Source of the DNA: Pseudomonas monteilii NBRC 103158 = DSM 14164 | GTDB taxonomy: Bacteria > Pseudomonadota > Gammaproteobacteria > Pseudomonadales > Pseudomonadaceae | DNA: 64,000 bases | Direction of reading: 5' to 3' | Assembly: GCF_000730605.1 (NCBI RefSeq) | Contig: NZ_BBIS01000029.1 | Coordinates: 1 to 64,000, forward strand | Part shown: piece after piece, positions 34,185-42,186 of the stretch | Numbering within the stretch: the stretch's first letter is position 1 | How the letters are laid out: every line of letters begins with the position of its first letter | Program-made: the position numbers and the translations under genes | The notes under the pieces: model-generated | The model's database searches: none | Told to the model about the DNA's origin: nothing | The model's input: only the letters and a program-made list of their open reading frames with translations

Positions 34185-35402
34185 CTATACGGCGCGCGCC
34201 AGTCGTTCAGCGTTGCGGGCCCTGGCCAGGTACGCCTCTTGCGCCAGGGTCAGCAGCACCGTCAGCGCCATGAACACGACCGATGCAACGAAAATCCCGT
34301 TTGGCAGGCGCTGGTCGAGCATCCAGCCAAACGCCACCGGGCCGATGGCGCCACCGATATTGAACCCGGTCGACACCAGCCCGAACGTTTTGCCCTCGGC
34401 GCCTTTTGGTGCAGCCGCCTTGACCAGCATGTCCCGCGACGGGGCGATGATCCCGGTCAGCAGGCCGATGGCACCCAGCACTACCACCAGTGCCCAGCCT
34501 TGCAGCAGCCCCAGGGCCACCAGCGCGGTCAGCGCGGCCGCCAACGCGAAAGCCAGTGCAGCCACCAGGCCATGGCGCCGGGTACGGTCGGCCAAGGCAC
34601 CACCGCACAGCACGCCCGCTGCGCTGCACAGCAGGAAGGCGGTGAGCGCGGTGTTGGCCCAGGCCAGGGTCAGACCTTGGCCTTGTACGAGTGCGGCGAC
34701 GGAAAACTTTTCAATGGCGCTGGTGCTCAGGTTGAGCAGGATGAACAACACCGTCAGCACGCCGATCATGGGTGTGAACAAACGCACGCGGCCTGTCGCT
34801 GCGACCGGGCCAGCGCCCGCTTGGTTGCCAGGCCCTGCCACCCGGTACACGCCACTGCCTGGTATCGAGATCAGCAGCAATGCCGCTACCCCGACTAGCG
34901 CGCCCGCCGTCAGGGCAGCCCGCGTGCCGAATACAGCGGCGATACCGAGGAACACGGCCGGCGTGACCGCCGAGCCAAGAAACCCGGCAAAAGTATGAAT
35001 CGAGAACGACCGCCCCAGGCGTGCGGGCTCGATGCCGTTGGCCAGCAGTGCGTAGTCGGCCGGGTGGTACACACCATTGGCCAGGCCAGCCATGGCCATC
35101 GCCACCAGCAATACCGCATACCCCGGGCTGGCCGCCAGCAGCAGGAAACTGAGGCTGCCCAGCAACAGCCCGGCCTTGAGCACTTTACGCGCCCCATAGT
35201 GGTCGACGGCGTAACCCAGCGGGGCCTGCACCAGGGCGCAGACGATGTTGAATACTGCCAAGGCAACGCCGAGCTCGACGAAGCCCACCCCCAGCAGGCC
35301 GGGAAGCACGGGCAATAACGCCGGGATCAGCATGATGTGCACATGGCTGACGAAGTGCACGGCAGCCACTTGGGTAAGCAACTTGGGGCCAGTTTGGGGC
35401 AT
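34185..35402 (-). CDS. MFS transporter
   Basis: The 405-residue protein has twelve hydrophobic helices. The A-loop motif between helices 2 and 3 reads GYAVDHYGARKVLKAG, a G-x-x-x-D-x-x-G-x-R/K form. The N-terminal segment HFVSHVHIMLIPALLPVLPG resembles fosmidomycin-resistance-like exporters. It is the last of four minus-strand genes, 60 bases after the BenE-type gene, so it may export or import a product of that pathway. I chose the ATG at 35402 because the preceding residues do not look like a transporter N-terminus. Confidence 0.85.
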   Translation of the reverse strand: MPQTGPKLLTQVAAVHFVSHVHIMLIPALLPVLPGLLGVGFVELGVALAVFNIVCALVQAPLGYAVDHYGARKVLKAGLLLGSLSFLLLAASPGYAVLLVAMAMAGLANGVYHPADYALLANGIEPARLGRSFSIHTFAGFLGSAVTPAVFLGIAAVFGTRAALTAGALVGVAALLLISIPGSGVYRVAGPGNQAGAGPVAATGRVRLFTPMIGVLTVLFILLNLSTSAIEKFSVAALVQGQGLTLAWANTALTAFLLCSAAGVLCGGALADRTRRHGLVAALAFALAAALTALVALGLLQGWALVVVLGAIGLLTGIIAPSRDMLVKAAAPKGAEGKTFGLVSTGFNIGGAIGPVAFGWMLDQRLPNGIFVASVVFMALTVLLTLAQEAYLARARNAERLARAV

Positions 35403-35461
35403 GTCGATACCTGTTGTACGGCGTGCGCCGCTGGCGCACGGCAAGGTGAAGGGGAGCCCGC

Positions 35462-36676
35462 TCAGCGGGAGTTGCCGTTGAAAGCGGGGAGGCGGCCGTT
35501 CAGCGCAGCATGGGCCAGCAGGCCAATGACCAGGCCCCAGAAGGCCCCGCCAATGCCGAACAGGCTGATGTTGGCGGCTGCCGCCAGAAAGGTGATCAAT
35601 GCCGACTCGCGGGCACGGGCATCGGCCATTGCACTGGCCAGGCTGGCACCGATGGTGCCCAGTAAGGCAAGGCCGGCCAGGGTGGTGATGAACGTGCCTG
35701 GGAGGGCCATGAACACACTCGCCAGGGTGACCCCGAACACCCCCACGAGGATGTAGCAGATACCGGCGGCGATCCCTGCTACCCAGCGTTTGCCCGGGTC
35801 TTCATGGGCTTCCTTGCCGGTGCAGATGGCTGCGGTGATGGCGGCGATGTTGAAGGCATGCGAACCGAACGGCGCCATCAGCAATGACCCCAGGCCCGTG
35901 ACCGCGACGATCGGGTTGGCGCTGGTCGTGAAGCCATCGTTGCGCAGTACCAGCATGCCAGGCATGTACTGGCCAGTGAGGGTGATCAGGAACAATGGCA
36001 GGGCCACGCTGAGGGCAGCGTTGAGGGAGAAGGTGGGCGCGGTGAATACCGGAGAGGCGAATTCCAGCTTGAGCGTGGTCAGGCCCACTTGCCCTTGCAG
36101 CAGTAAGTAGCCGAGGCCCAGTAGCAGAATGCCGACCACGGCGTAGCGGGCAGTAAAACGCTTGAATGCCACGTAGGCCGCAATCAGCAGCCCGGCCAGG
36201 GCCGGGTCCACCGATAGGCTGGCAAAGGCACCAATACCGAACTGCAACAGGATGCCGGCCAGAAGCCCGGCAGCAATACCGCCAGGGACGACCCGCACCA
36301 GGCGCTCGAAGCACCCGGTAATCCCCAGCACCACGAAGCCGACGGCCGACAGCAGGTAAGCACCAATGGCTTCACTGTAGGGCACGTTGGCCAGGGCGGT
36401 GACCAGGAACGCAGCGGCTGGCGTGGACCAGGCCGTAATCACCGGCGCGCGGCTGTACCAGGACAGCGCCAGGCCGCTGAGGCCGACGCCTATCGACACG
36501 GCCCAGACCCACGACGACGTCAGCTCGGGGCTCAGCCCGGCAACCTTGGCTGCCTGGAACACCAGGATGAAGGTGCCACCGTAGTTGACGATGACCGATA
36601 CGATTCCTGCCACAACGGGGTGAAGGATGTCTGCCAGCCGAAACGGAGTTGAAGAGCTTTGTACAGGCGCGTCCAT
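35462..36676 (-). CDS. benzoate/H+ symporter family transporter (BenE-like)
   Basis: The 404-residue protein has ten to twelve helices and the BenE family motifs, including GGTFILVFQAAKVAGLSPEL near the start, WSTPAAAFLVTA, and SHAFNIAAITAAICTGKEAHED late in the chain. BenE carries benzoate into the cell in Acinetobacter and Pseudomonas. The neighbours here are aldolases, not the benABCD ring-cleavage genes, so the substrate may be a different carboxylate. A gap of 95 bases separates it from the DapA-like gene upstream. Confidence 0.87.
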   Translation of the reverse strand: MDAPVQSSSTPFRLADILHPVVAGIVSVIVNYGGTFILVFQAAKVAGLSPELTSSWVWAVSIGVGLSGLALSWYSRAPVITAWSTPAAAFLVTALANVPYSEAIGAYLLSAVGFVVLGITGCFERLVRVVPGGIAAGLLAGILLQFGIGAFASLSVDPALAGLLIAAYVAFKRFTARYAVVGILLLGLGYLLLQGQVGLTTLKLEFASPVFTAPTFSLNAALSVALPLFLITLTGQYMPGMLVLRNDGFTTSANPIVAVTGLGSLLMAPFGSHAFNIAAITAAICTGKEAHEDPGKRWVAGIAAGICYILVGVFGVTLASVFMALPGTFITTLAGLALLGTIGASLASAMADARARESALITFLAAAANISLFGIGGAFWGLVIGLLAHAALNGRLPAFNGNSR

Positions 36677-36771
36677 GGTTGCCTCTGGTAAAGATCAGGT
36701 AGAGCAGCGCAAGGCTGCTTCTATAGAAATGCGCTGCCCGCCAGCGACAGGCTGACGGGCAGGTTTCAGGG

Positions 36772-37659
36772 TCAGCTGGCCAGCGCTACCAGCAGGTTTT
36801 TCAGGTAAGCGCTGCCTTGTGCATCCAGCGGCTGCAGGGGCAGGCGCGGGGCGCCGACATCCTGGCCGAGCAGTTTCAAACCGGCCTTGATGGTGGTGGG
36901 CAGGCCTCGGCGGGTGATGTACTCCAGCAGCTCGTACTGGCGGTAGAACAGCGTGCGGGCTTCGGCCAGCTGGCCTTGCTGCACGGCGTCCCACAGCGCC
37001 AGGTTCAGTGCCGGGATCAGGTTGGGGGCGGCGGTACACCAGCCGGTAGCGCCGGCCACCAGGGCTTCCAGGGTCAGCGGGTTGCAACCGTTATAGAACG
37101 CAACTTGGCCATCGGTAGCGGTGAACAGGCGGTGCATGCGCTGAATGTCACCGGTGCTTTCCTTGACCATGGTCACATTGGGTACTTCACCCAGGATGCG
37201 CAGGATCAGCTCCACCGACAGGTCGGTGCCGCTGGTGCCCGGGTTGTTATAAAGCATGATCGGGATGTCGATGGCGGCGCCGACCGCCTTGTAGTGGGCG
37301 ACCACTTCGGCTTCGGTGAGCTTCCAGTAAGAGATGGGCAGCACCATCACTGCCGTTGCGCCGCAGGCCTGTGCCAGGCGGGCACGCTGCACGGTGCGGG
37401 CAGTGGTCAGGTCAGAGACGCTGACCACGCTGGGCACACGCCCGGCGATGCGTGCCTGGCTGAAGCGCACCACGGTTTCCCATTCGCTGTCGGACAGGTA
37501 GGCCCCTTCGCCGGTGCTGCCCAGCGGTGCGATGGCGTGCACACCGCCTGCAATCAAGCTGTCGATGGACGTGCCCAACGCATCCAGGTCGAGCGTGCCG
37601 TCTGCCGTGAAGGGAGTGATGGTGTAGCCGATAACGCCGCGAATTACAGGTGTAGACAT
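36772..37659 (-). CDS. dihydrodipicolinate synthase/N-acetylneuraminate lyase family aldolase
   Basis: The 295-residue TIM-barrel protein has the class I aldolase residues of the DapA family: GSTGE (48-51), Tyr137 in LYNNPG, and the Schiff-base Lys166 in MVKESTGD. Residues PISYWKLTE and YNGCNPLTLEALVAGATGW are typical of catabolic paralogues rather than the housekeeping DapA. It should form or split a pyruvate adduct with an aldehyde, but the sequence does not tell which. It follows the class II aldolase gene by 44 bases and is likely in the same operon. Confidence 0.85.
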   Translation of the reverse strand: MSTPVIRGVIGYTITPFTADGTLDLDALGTSIDSLIAGGVHAIAPLGSTGEGAYLSDSEWETVVRFSQARIAGRVPSVVSVSDLTTARTVQRARLAQACGATAVMVLPISYWKLTEAEVVAHYKAVGAAIDIPIMLYNNPGTSGTDLSVELILRILGEVPNVTMVKESTGDIQRMHRLFTATDGQVAFYNGCNPLTLEALVAGATGWCTAAPNLIPALNLALWDAVQQGQLAEARTLFYRQYELLEYITRRGLPTTIKAGLKLLGQDVGAPRLPLQPLDAQGSAYLKNLLVALAS

Positions 37660-37703
37660 GACCAGGCACCTTTGCCGTTGTTGAGGAAAGAGTACAGCTT
37701 CGA

Positions 37704-38486
37704 TCAGCCCAGGCAGTCGCCATGGGCACGCAAGGCACGGCGTGCGTAGTAGCTGAACGCGGCGCCATGACGTTTGGGGGTGGAGATCCAGTCGTGGGCC
37801 TCTTTGCCCAGTGCTTCGGGGATAGGGCGTATGTCACCGGCGCCCATGGCCAGCAGTTGCATCTTTGCCGCGCGCTCGAACAGCAGGGCGAGCACGCAGG
37901 CTTCTTCAATCGAGCCACCGGCGATCAGCAGGCCGTGGTGGGAAAGCAGGATGGCGCGTTTGTCGCCAATTGCCTTCGCGATGATTTCGCCTTCTTCGTT
38001 GCCCACCGGCACGCCGGGCCATTCCTTGAGGAAGGCGCAGTCGTCGAACAGTGGGCACAGGTCCATGTGCGAGATGGCCAGCGGCACTTCCAGCATTGAC
38101 AGCGCGGCGCTGTGCAGCGGGTGGGTGTGGATGATGCAGTTGACGTCGGGGCGGGCGCGGTACAGCCAGCTGTGGAAGCGGTTGGCCGGGTTAGCCATGC
38201 CGCGGCCTTGCAGCACGGTGAGGTCCTCGTCTACCACCAGCAGGTTGGAGGCGGCGATTTCGTCGAAGCCCAGGCCCAGTTGTTGGGTGTAATAAGTGCC
38301 GGGCTCCTGCGCGCGGGCGGTGATCTGCCCGGCCAGGCCGGAATCGTGGCCGCCGTCAAACAGGATGCGGCAGGTGAGGGCGAGTTTTTGCCGGGGGGTG
38401 TAGGTGTTGTCGGCCAGCGCCGTCAGCATCTGCTGCTGAGCGAGTTTGACCAGCTGGTCCTTGGGGGCCTGCATGGTGGTCGTCAT
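37704..38486 (-). CDS. class II aldolase/adducin family protein
   Basis: The 260-residue protein has the zinc-ligand motifs of the family: HTHPLHSAAL in the middle and LLSHHGLLIAGGSIEEA later, with Glu in NEEGE. Relatives include fuculose-phosphate aldolase and decarboxylating or dehydratase-like members. FDGGHDSGLAGQITAR near residue 45 is the typical N-terminal glycine loop. I place the start at 38486 (MTTTMQAPKDQLV). It is the first gene of the four-gene group that continues with the DapA-like aldolase, BenE-type and MFS transporters. A palindromic operator lies about 80 bases upstream. Confidence 0.85.
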   Translation of the reverse strand: MTTTMQAPKDQLVKLAQQQMLTALADNTYTPRQKLALTCRILFDGGHDSGLAGQITARAQEPGTYYTQQLGLGFDEIAASNLLVVDEDLTVLQGRGMANPANRFHSWLYRARPDVNCIIHTHPLHSAALSMLEVPLAISHMDLCPLFDDCAFLKEWPGVPVGNEEGEIIAKAIGDKRAILLSHHGLLIAGGSIEEACVLALLFERAAKMQLLAMGAGDIRPIPEALGKEAHDWISTPKRHGAAFSYYARRALRAHGDCLG

Positions 38487-38535
38487 GGGCGGTACCTGCA
38501 TGGGAAAGGGCAATGGGTTGCTGATGGACAGGTGG

Positions 38536-38597
38536 CTGTCATCAGGACACAGCGCGATATTAATGACACAAGGTGTCATATGCAAGCGATGTGTCAT
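38536..38597. promoter_or_regulatory. palindromic operator cluster upstream of the two-aldolase operon
   Basis: ATGACAC, AAG and GTGTCAT form a perfect inverted repeat at 38563-38579. A third GTGTCAT half-site is at 38591-38597. A weaker repeat (CTGTC...GACACAG) lies at about 38536-38552. Repeated half-sites at this spacing suggest binding of a dimeric regulator, possibly GntR-type. No regulator gene is adjacent. Confidence 0.55.
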
Positions 38598-38636
38598 GCC
38601 CTGGCTTCTTTACAGGATCTGAAAGTGGCGCGGTGA

Positions 38637-38723
38637 CTGTGGGAGCGGGTATGCCCGCGAATCAGGCGATGCGGCGGATGGCACGGGCTTCGCCCGTGTT
38701 CGCGGGCGCGCCCGCTCCCACGG
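38637..38723. repeat. pair of inverted REP elements (BIME-like)
   Basis: CTGTGGGAGCGGGTATGCCC followed by GCGAA (38637-38661) and TTCGCGGGCGCGCCCGCTCC followed by CACGG (38699-38723) are opposed copies of the P. putida REP. Between them CACGGGC, TTC and GCCCGTG form a third hairpin (38682-38698). The unit sits between the upstream region of the aldolase operon and the end of the mannitol gene. Confidence 0.85.
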
Positions 38724-38806
38724 TGATCGTGCCCAGCATTCAAGGGTTACTCGAGAAAGTCGCTCGCACAGGGTGGTGGTGCCAACGCCCTTGATGCATC
38801 ACGGCA

Positions 38807-40951
38807 TCAGGTGCCTACGCATAGTTTGTCCACTCCGGTTTTCACTTCCTTTGGCATGTGTTGCCGGAAAGCACCAGAAATTGCTGTGATCAGTTGCGCA
38901 TCCCTGACTGGGTCCAACCCTGGAAAACGCTTGCCGTTGTAGTCGCCGTCATGGGTAAGCACGGCTTCTACACTGGCGTCATTGGCCTGGTACACCTGCC
39001 TGATCGCCTGGGCTTCGAGGTCCTTGGTTTCTTTGCCATGCAGGGCGTGATGCAGGGCCAGCGCCACACCCAACGCAAGCCCGGGGGTCTGAATACCATG
39101 CTTGTGGGCCAGCTCGATGCTGCTGAAAATGCGTTCGTTGCGCTGAAGCTTGCGCAACGGGTCGCGCCCCACCCGGGCACAAGGGTCTTTGAACGAGGTT
39201 TTGCAGCGCTCCAGGAAGGTATCGGCAAAACGGCTGACCACTTCCGCCATCTGTGGGTACTCCGCCACCAGCGCGGGGCCGACTTCCTGGTGAATCAGGC
39301 GCTCGGCCAGTTCGCTCACCTGTGCATCGCCCATACCTTGGCCTACCGAGTCATGGCCCAGCAGGCTGGCGTACCAGGCAACGATGGCATGCGGGCCATT
39401 CCACAAGCGGTTCTTGATGACCTGGATCTGGGTGATGTCAGGCACCGTCTTCACCTGGCGCAGGCGTTCGAGCAGGTCGCTGCCATGCTCTACATACAGC
39501 GGCATGTCGGGTTCGCTGTTGAACAGGATCAGGTGCAACTGGCTCATCGCACTGCTGGGCTGGGCAAAGGGCCTGAAGCGCCCGATCAGTCGTTCGTATT
39601 CAGGCACTGGCGTCGATGCCTTTGTGGCGACTACCGGCTCGTCTTCCAGGCTGTTCTGGAACATCTGCGACTTGATGCGCAGTTGCCGTACCAGTGCGTC
39701 GTTGCTGAGCTTGGAGACGATGCGGCTGACCACCGTTTCGGCGAAGTGGGTCTTTTCCAGCACTTGCTCGCCGATTGCTGGCGGGCACAGCAATGCCAGC
39801 TCCGCTTGCACATGGCGGCGCACAAACGCAGCGCCGCCCACCTTGTTCAGCACGATCAGCAACGTCAGCTCACGGCCACGGCGTTCGAAGCGCTTCAACA
39901 GGCCTTTGGCAATCACCTGCGCCTGGTTGCGGATGGCCTGCTCGGGCAGGCTGAGGCCGACAATTTCGGCAGCGGTGTACATGTGGACCAGTGCATCATC
40001 ATCGTCCATGTCGATCATGCGCACATTGTCGATGGTCTGGTCGAACGAAGTGGCCCCGTAGCGCACACTGTAACGGCCGAAGGCATTGACGCTTTCACGC
40101 AGCATGCGCGAGCGGGTCGCGGCAATGATCTCACAAGGCCGGGTGTAGCCATCCCAATGGGAAAAGACCTGCGTCAGGTAGCCACCCCCGATGGCGCCGA
40201 AACCATGAATGCCCACGCGGAACTGGTTCATGGAGGCCGGGAAGGTTTCGTTCAATTCGGGCATGCCCAGGTCGGGAACGCACTCGCTCAAATCGGCCAG
40301 GAACTCGGTCATGCTGCGGTAGGCCTTGAGCGCGCCTGCCTTGATCTCGGGGGCTGGCGGTTTGATATCTTCGATAAGGATCGCCTGCCCCTGAGCGCGC
40401 ATTGCCGAGAGCATGCCGTTCTCCGAGTCCTCGACCATGAAGCATTGGCCCGGCTCGCAATTGAGCGCGCGGGCGGCTTTCAGGAAAATCTCGGGGTGGG
40501 GTTTACCCTGGCTGACTTCATCGCCGCACACGGTGATATCGAAGTACTTCAGCACATTGGCGTTGATCAGGTATTCCTCGGCGATGGCACGGCGGCTGGA
40601 CGTGGCTACCGCCATGGTCAGGCCCGACTTGCGCAGGCGCTCCAGCACTTCCAGCAGGCCGGCCTTGATCGGTACGCCGTGATTGCGTACGTACTCCAGC
40701 TCAAGTTCATCCGCGCGTTTGCGGATTTCAGCATAAGGGAAGTCTTCACCGTTGTGCGCCTTGGCGAGGGCTTCGGCTTTTTTTGCGCTCAGGCCCAGTG
40801 AGCCGATCAGTGTGTGCTCGCCCAGCGCCTTGCCGAAGATTTCCAGTGAGGCTTGCTTGAGCGTTCTGAAGCGCAAGCGCTCGGTGTCGAAGAGGGTGCC
40901 ATCCATGTCGAAGATGGCGCTATGAATCTGTTTGCCTTGAAATAAAAGCAT
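38807..40951 (-). CDS. mtlD: bifunctional HAD phosphatase / mannitol-1-phosphate 5-dehydrogenase fusion
   Basis: The 714-residue protein joins two enzymes. Residues 1-225 are a HAD phosphatase: IFDMDGTLFDTE (D15, D17), the Ser-Thr region ATSSRR, and GKPHPEIF with MVEDSENG. From about residue 241, RVGIHGFGAIGGGYL starts a Rossmann domain, and near 510 KNRLWNGPHAIVAWYASLLG carries the Lys-Asn-His motif of long-chain mannitol dehydrogenases. Acinetobacter MtlD with this layout reduces fructose-6-phosphate to mannitol-1-phosphate and dephosphorylates it to make mannitol as an osmolyte. AGGGGC precedes the ATG at 40951; the longer upstream frame is rejected. Confidence 0.88.
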   Translation of the reverse strand: MLLFQGKQIHSAIFDMDGTLFDTERLRFRTLKQASLEIFGKALGEHTLIGSLGLSAKKAEALAKAHNGEDFPYAEIRKRADELELEYVRNHGVPIKAGLLEVLERLRKSGLTMAVATSSRRAIAEEYLINANVLKYFDITVCGDEVSQGKPHPEIFLKAARALNCEPGQCFMVEDSENGMLSAMRAQGQAILIEDIKPPAPEIKAGALKAYRSMTEFLADLSECVPDLGMPELNETFPASMNQFRVGIHGFGAIGGGYLTQVFSHWDGYTRPCEIIAATRSRMLRESVNAFGRYSVRYGATSFDQTIDNVRMIDMDDDDALVHMYTAAEIVGLSLPEQAIRNQAQVIAKGLLKRFERRGRELTLLIVLNKVGGAAFVRRHVQAELALLCPPAIGEQVLEKTHFAETVVSRIVSKLSNDALVRQLRIKSQMFQNSLEDEPVVATKASTPVPEYERLIGRFRPFAQPSSAMSQLHLILFNSEPDMPLYVEHGSDLLERLRQVKTVPDITQIQVIKNRLWNGPHAIVAWYASLLGHDSVGQGMGDAQVSELAERLIHQEVGPALVAEYPQMAEVVSRFADTFLERCKTSFKDPCARVGRDPLRKLQRNERIFSSIELAHKHGIQTPGLALGVALALHHALHGKETKDLEAQAIRQVYQANDASVEAVLTHDGDYNGKRFPGLDPVRDAQLITAISGAFRQHMPKEVKTGVDKLCVGT

Positions 40952-41337
40952 TGAGTGTTGCCCCTGTAAGTGCGTCAGACATCCCGCCTGTAGCAAGCGA
41001 GAACGGCGTTGTGCGCTGCAGCGTTGGCAGTCAGGTCGGGGGCAGGCGTTTGGCAGGTGCACGCTCGGGCGTGACACAGAGGTAAGGCGGGGCAGAGCGG
41101 GGCGTGCAGAGCAGTGTTGCGAGTTTGGAGGCGAGGCGGATGACGCGTTTGCCTTTGAGGTCACGCCCACTGGCTGCAGTCCGGTTTGCAGGCAGTGGGC
41201 GCAAGTAGCGATGGATACGTGTGATTCCTGGCATGAGGTGCTTTGCTTCCTTTTTCGTTGCGGGTGATCCTTTTTCAGCCTTGCACGTATGCGCGCCGCC
41301 ATGCAAGGCTTGGGCTTCCGTTACCAGGTGAACCGCA
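40952..41337. other. 386-base upstream region of mtlD, including a possible small basic ORF
   Basis: This long gap precedes mtlD and the divergent DUF3144 gene. On the minus strand at 41031-41234 there is an open frame of 67 codons (MPGITRIHRYLRPLPANRT at its start) with AAGGAAG in front of it. The predicted peptide is very basic and matches nothing I know, so it may be a leader peptide or chance. The rest should hold the promoter of mtlD, which in osmolyte genes is salt-regulated, but I see no clear motif. Confidence 0.35.
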
Positions 41338-41634
41338 ATGACCCAAGCTACCGATCAGGCCTTTTACGACCGCGCCGATGCACACATCGACCTGGCCAAC
41401 CAGCAGATCGAAAAATTCGAAGACCTGGGCAAGGTCAGCGCCTCGCTCACCTTCGGCGCGACCCGTTTCAGTGCCTGGATGAGCGCCCGCAGCTTCAAGA
41501 GCGGCGCGGAGCTGGCAGCCGCCCGGGAAGAGATTCTGAAGTACTTCTGCGAGCAGTACCGGATGATGCTCGAAGACAACCTGGACGAGCACATCGAGCA
41601 CTTTGACCGCTTTGTGCTGGGCAAAGGCGACTGA
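41338..41634 (+). CDS. DUF3144 family protein
   Basis: The 98-residue soluble helical protein matches DUF3144: FYDRADAHIDLANQQ, then VSASLTFGATRFSAWMSA and EILKYFCEQYRMMLEDNLDE. Function is unknown. AGGTGA lies about seven bases before the ATG. It is convergent with soxR, the two stops being 12 bases apart, with no terminator of note in between. Confidence 0.85.
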   Translation: MTQATDQAFYDRADAHIDLANQQIEKFEDLGKVSASLTFGATRFSAWMSARSFKSGAELAAAREEILKYFCEQYRMMLEDNLDEHIEHFDRFVLGKGD

Positions 41635-41645
41635 CACGCGTGCGG

Positions 41646-42101
41646 CTAGCGGGCCTTCTTTTCGAGAATCCGCGCCCCGCTACCTTCCTTGGCCAGCACA
41701 TCCTCGGGGTTGCGCAACGGGCAATCCTCCAGCGACAGGCAACCGCAACCAATGCAGTTGTCCAGGCTGTCGCGCAGGGCCTCCAGCGTGCGGATGCGGG
41801 CGTTCAGGTCTTCGCGCCAGGCCGTGGACATCTCGCCCCATTGCGCCGCCGTGAGCTTGCTGTTGGGTGCATAACGGCTGAAGGCCTGTTTGATTTCCTC
41901 CAGCGCAATACCGGTGCGCTGCGCCACCTTGATGATCGCCAGCGTACGCAGCACCAGCGCGGGAAAGCGGCGCTGATTGCCGGCGGTGCGGACACTGGCG
42001 ATCAGCCCCTTGGACTCGTAGAAGTGCAGCGCAGACACCGCCACGCCGCTGCGCCTGGACACTTCGCCTACCGTGAGCATCCGCGTGTTGTCCGCTGCCA
42101 T
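41646..42101 (-). CDS. soxR: redox-sensitive transcriptional activator SoxR
   Basis: The 151-residue MerR-family regulator has an N-terminal winged helix-turn-helix (MLTVGEVSRRSGVAVSALHF), a dimerisation helix (about 80-115) and the 2Fe-2S cysteines C116, C119, C121 and C127 in CIGCGCLSLEDC. Oxidation of the cluster by redox-cycling compounds turns on target promoters. The spacing of the cysteines equals that of E. coli SoxR. In pseudomonads SoxR controls efflux and monooxygenase genes rather than soxS, and here the divergent RND pump is the evident target. I chose the ATG at 42101 because MERR-fold sequence begins there. Confidence 0.95.
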   Translation of the reverse strand: MAADNTRMLTVGEVSRRSGVAVSALHFYESKGLIASVRTAGNQRRFPALVLRTLAIIKVAQRTGIALEEIKQAFSRYAPNSKLTAAQWGEMSTAWREDLNARIRTLEALRDSLDNCIGCGCLSLEDCPLRNPEDVLAKEGSGARILEKKAR

Positions 42102-42106
42102 GCCTG

Positions 42107-42137
42107 TTGACCTCAAGTTAAGTTGAGCTCTTATAGT
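42107..42137 (+). promoter_or_regulatory. SoxR-controlled promoter of the RND efflux operon
   Basis: TTGACC at 42107-42112 (-35) and TATAGT at 42132-42137 (-10) are 19 bases apart, the over-long spacing used by MerR-family activators. The spacer holds a near-perfect dyad, CCTCAAGTTAAGTTGAGCT (42111-42129), which matches the known SoxR box. The promoter faces the pump operon; soxR starts on the other strand six bases to the left. Confidence 0.88.
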
Positions 42138-42186
42138 CCTGCCCGATCTTCCCCGCAACCGCTTTCCTGATTGATCGGAGCACTGC

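Noticed and set aside
40952..41302. N-terminal extension of the mannitol fusion by about 117 codons
   Set aside because: The extension is Ser/Arg/Pro/Cys-rich and unlike a folded domain. The ATG at 40951 has AGGGG upstream and directly precedes the HAD motif.
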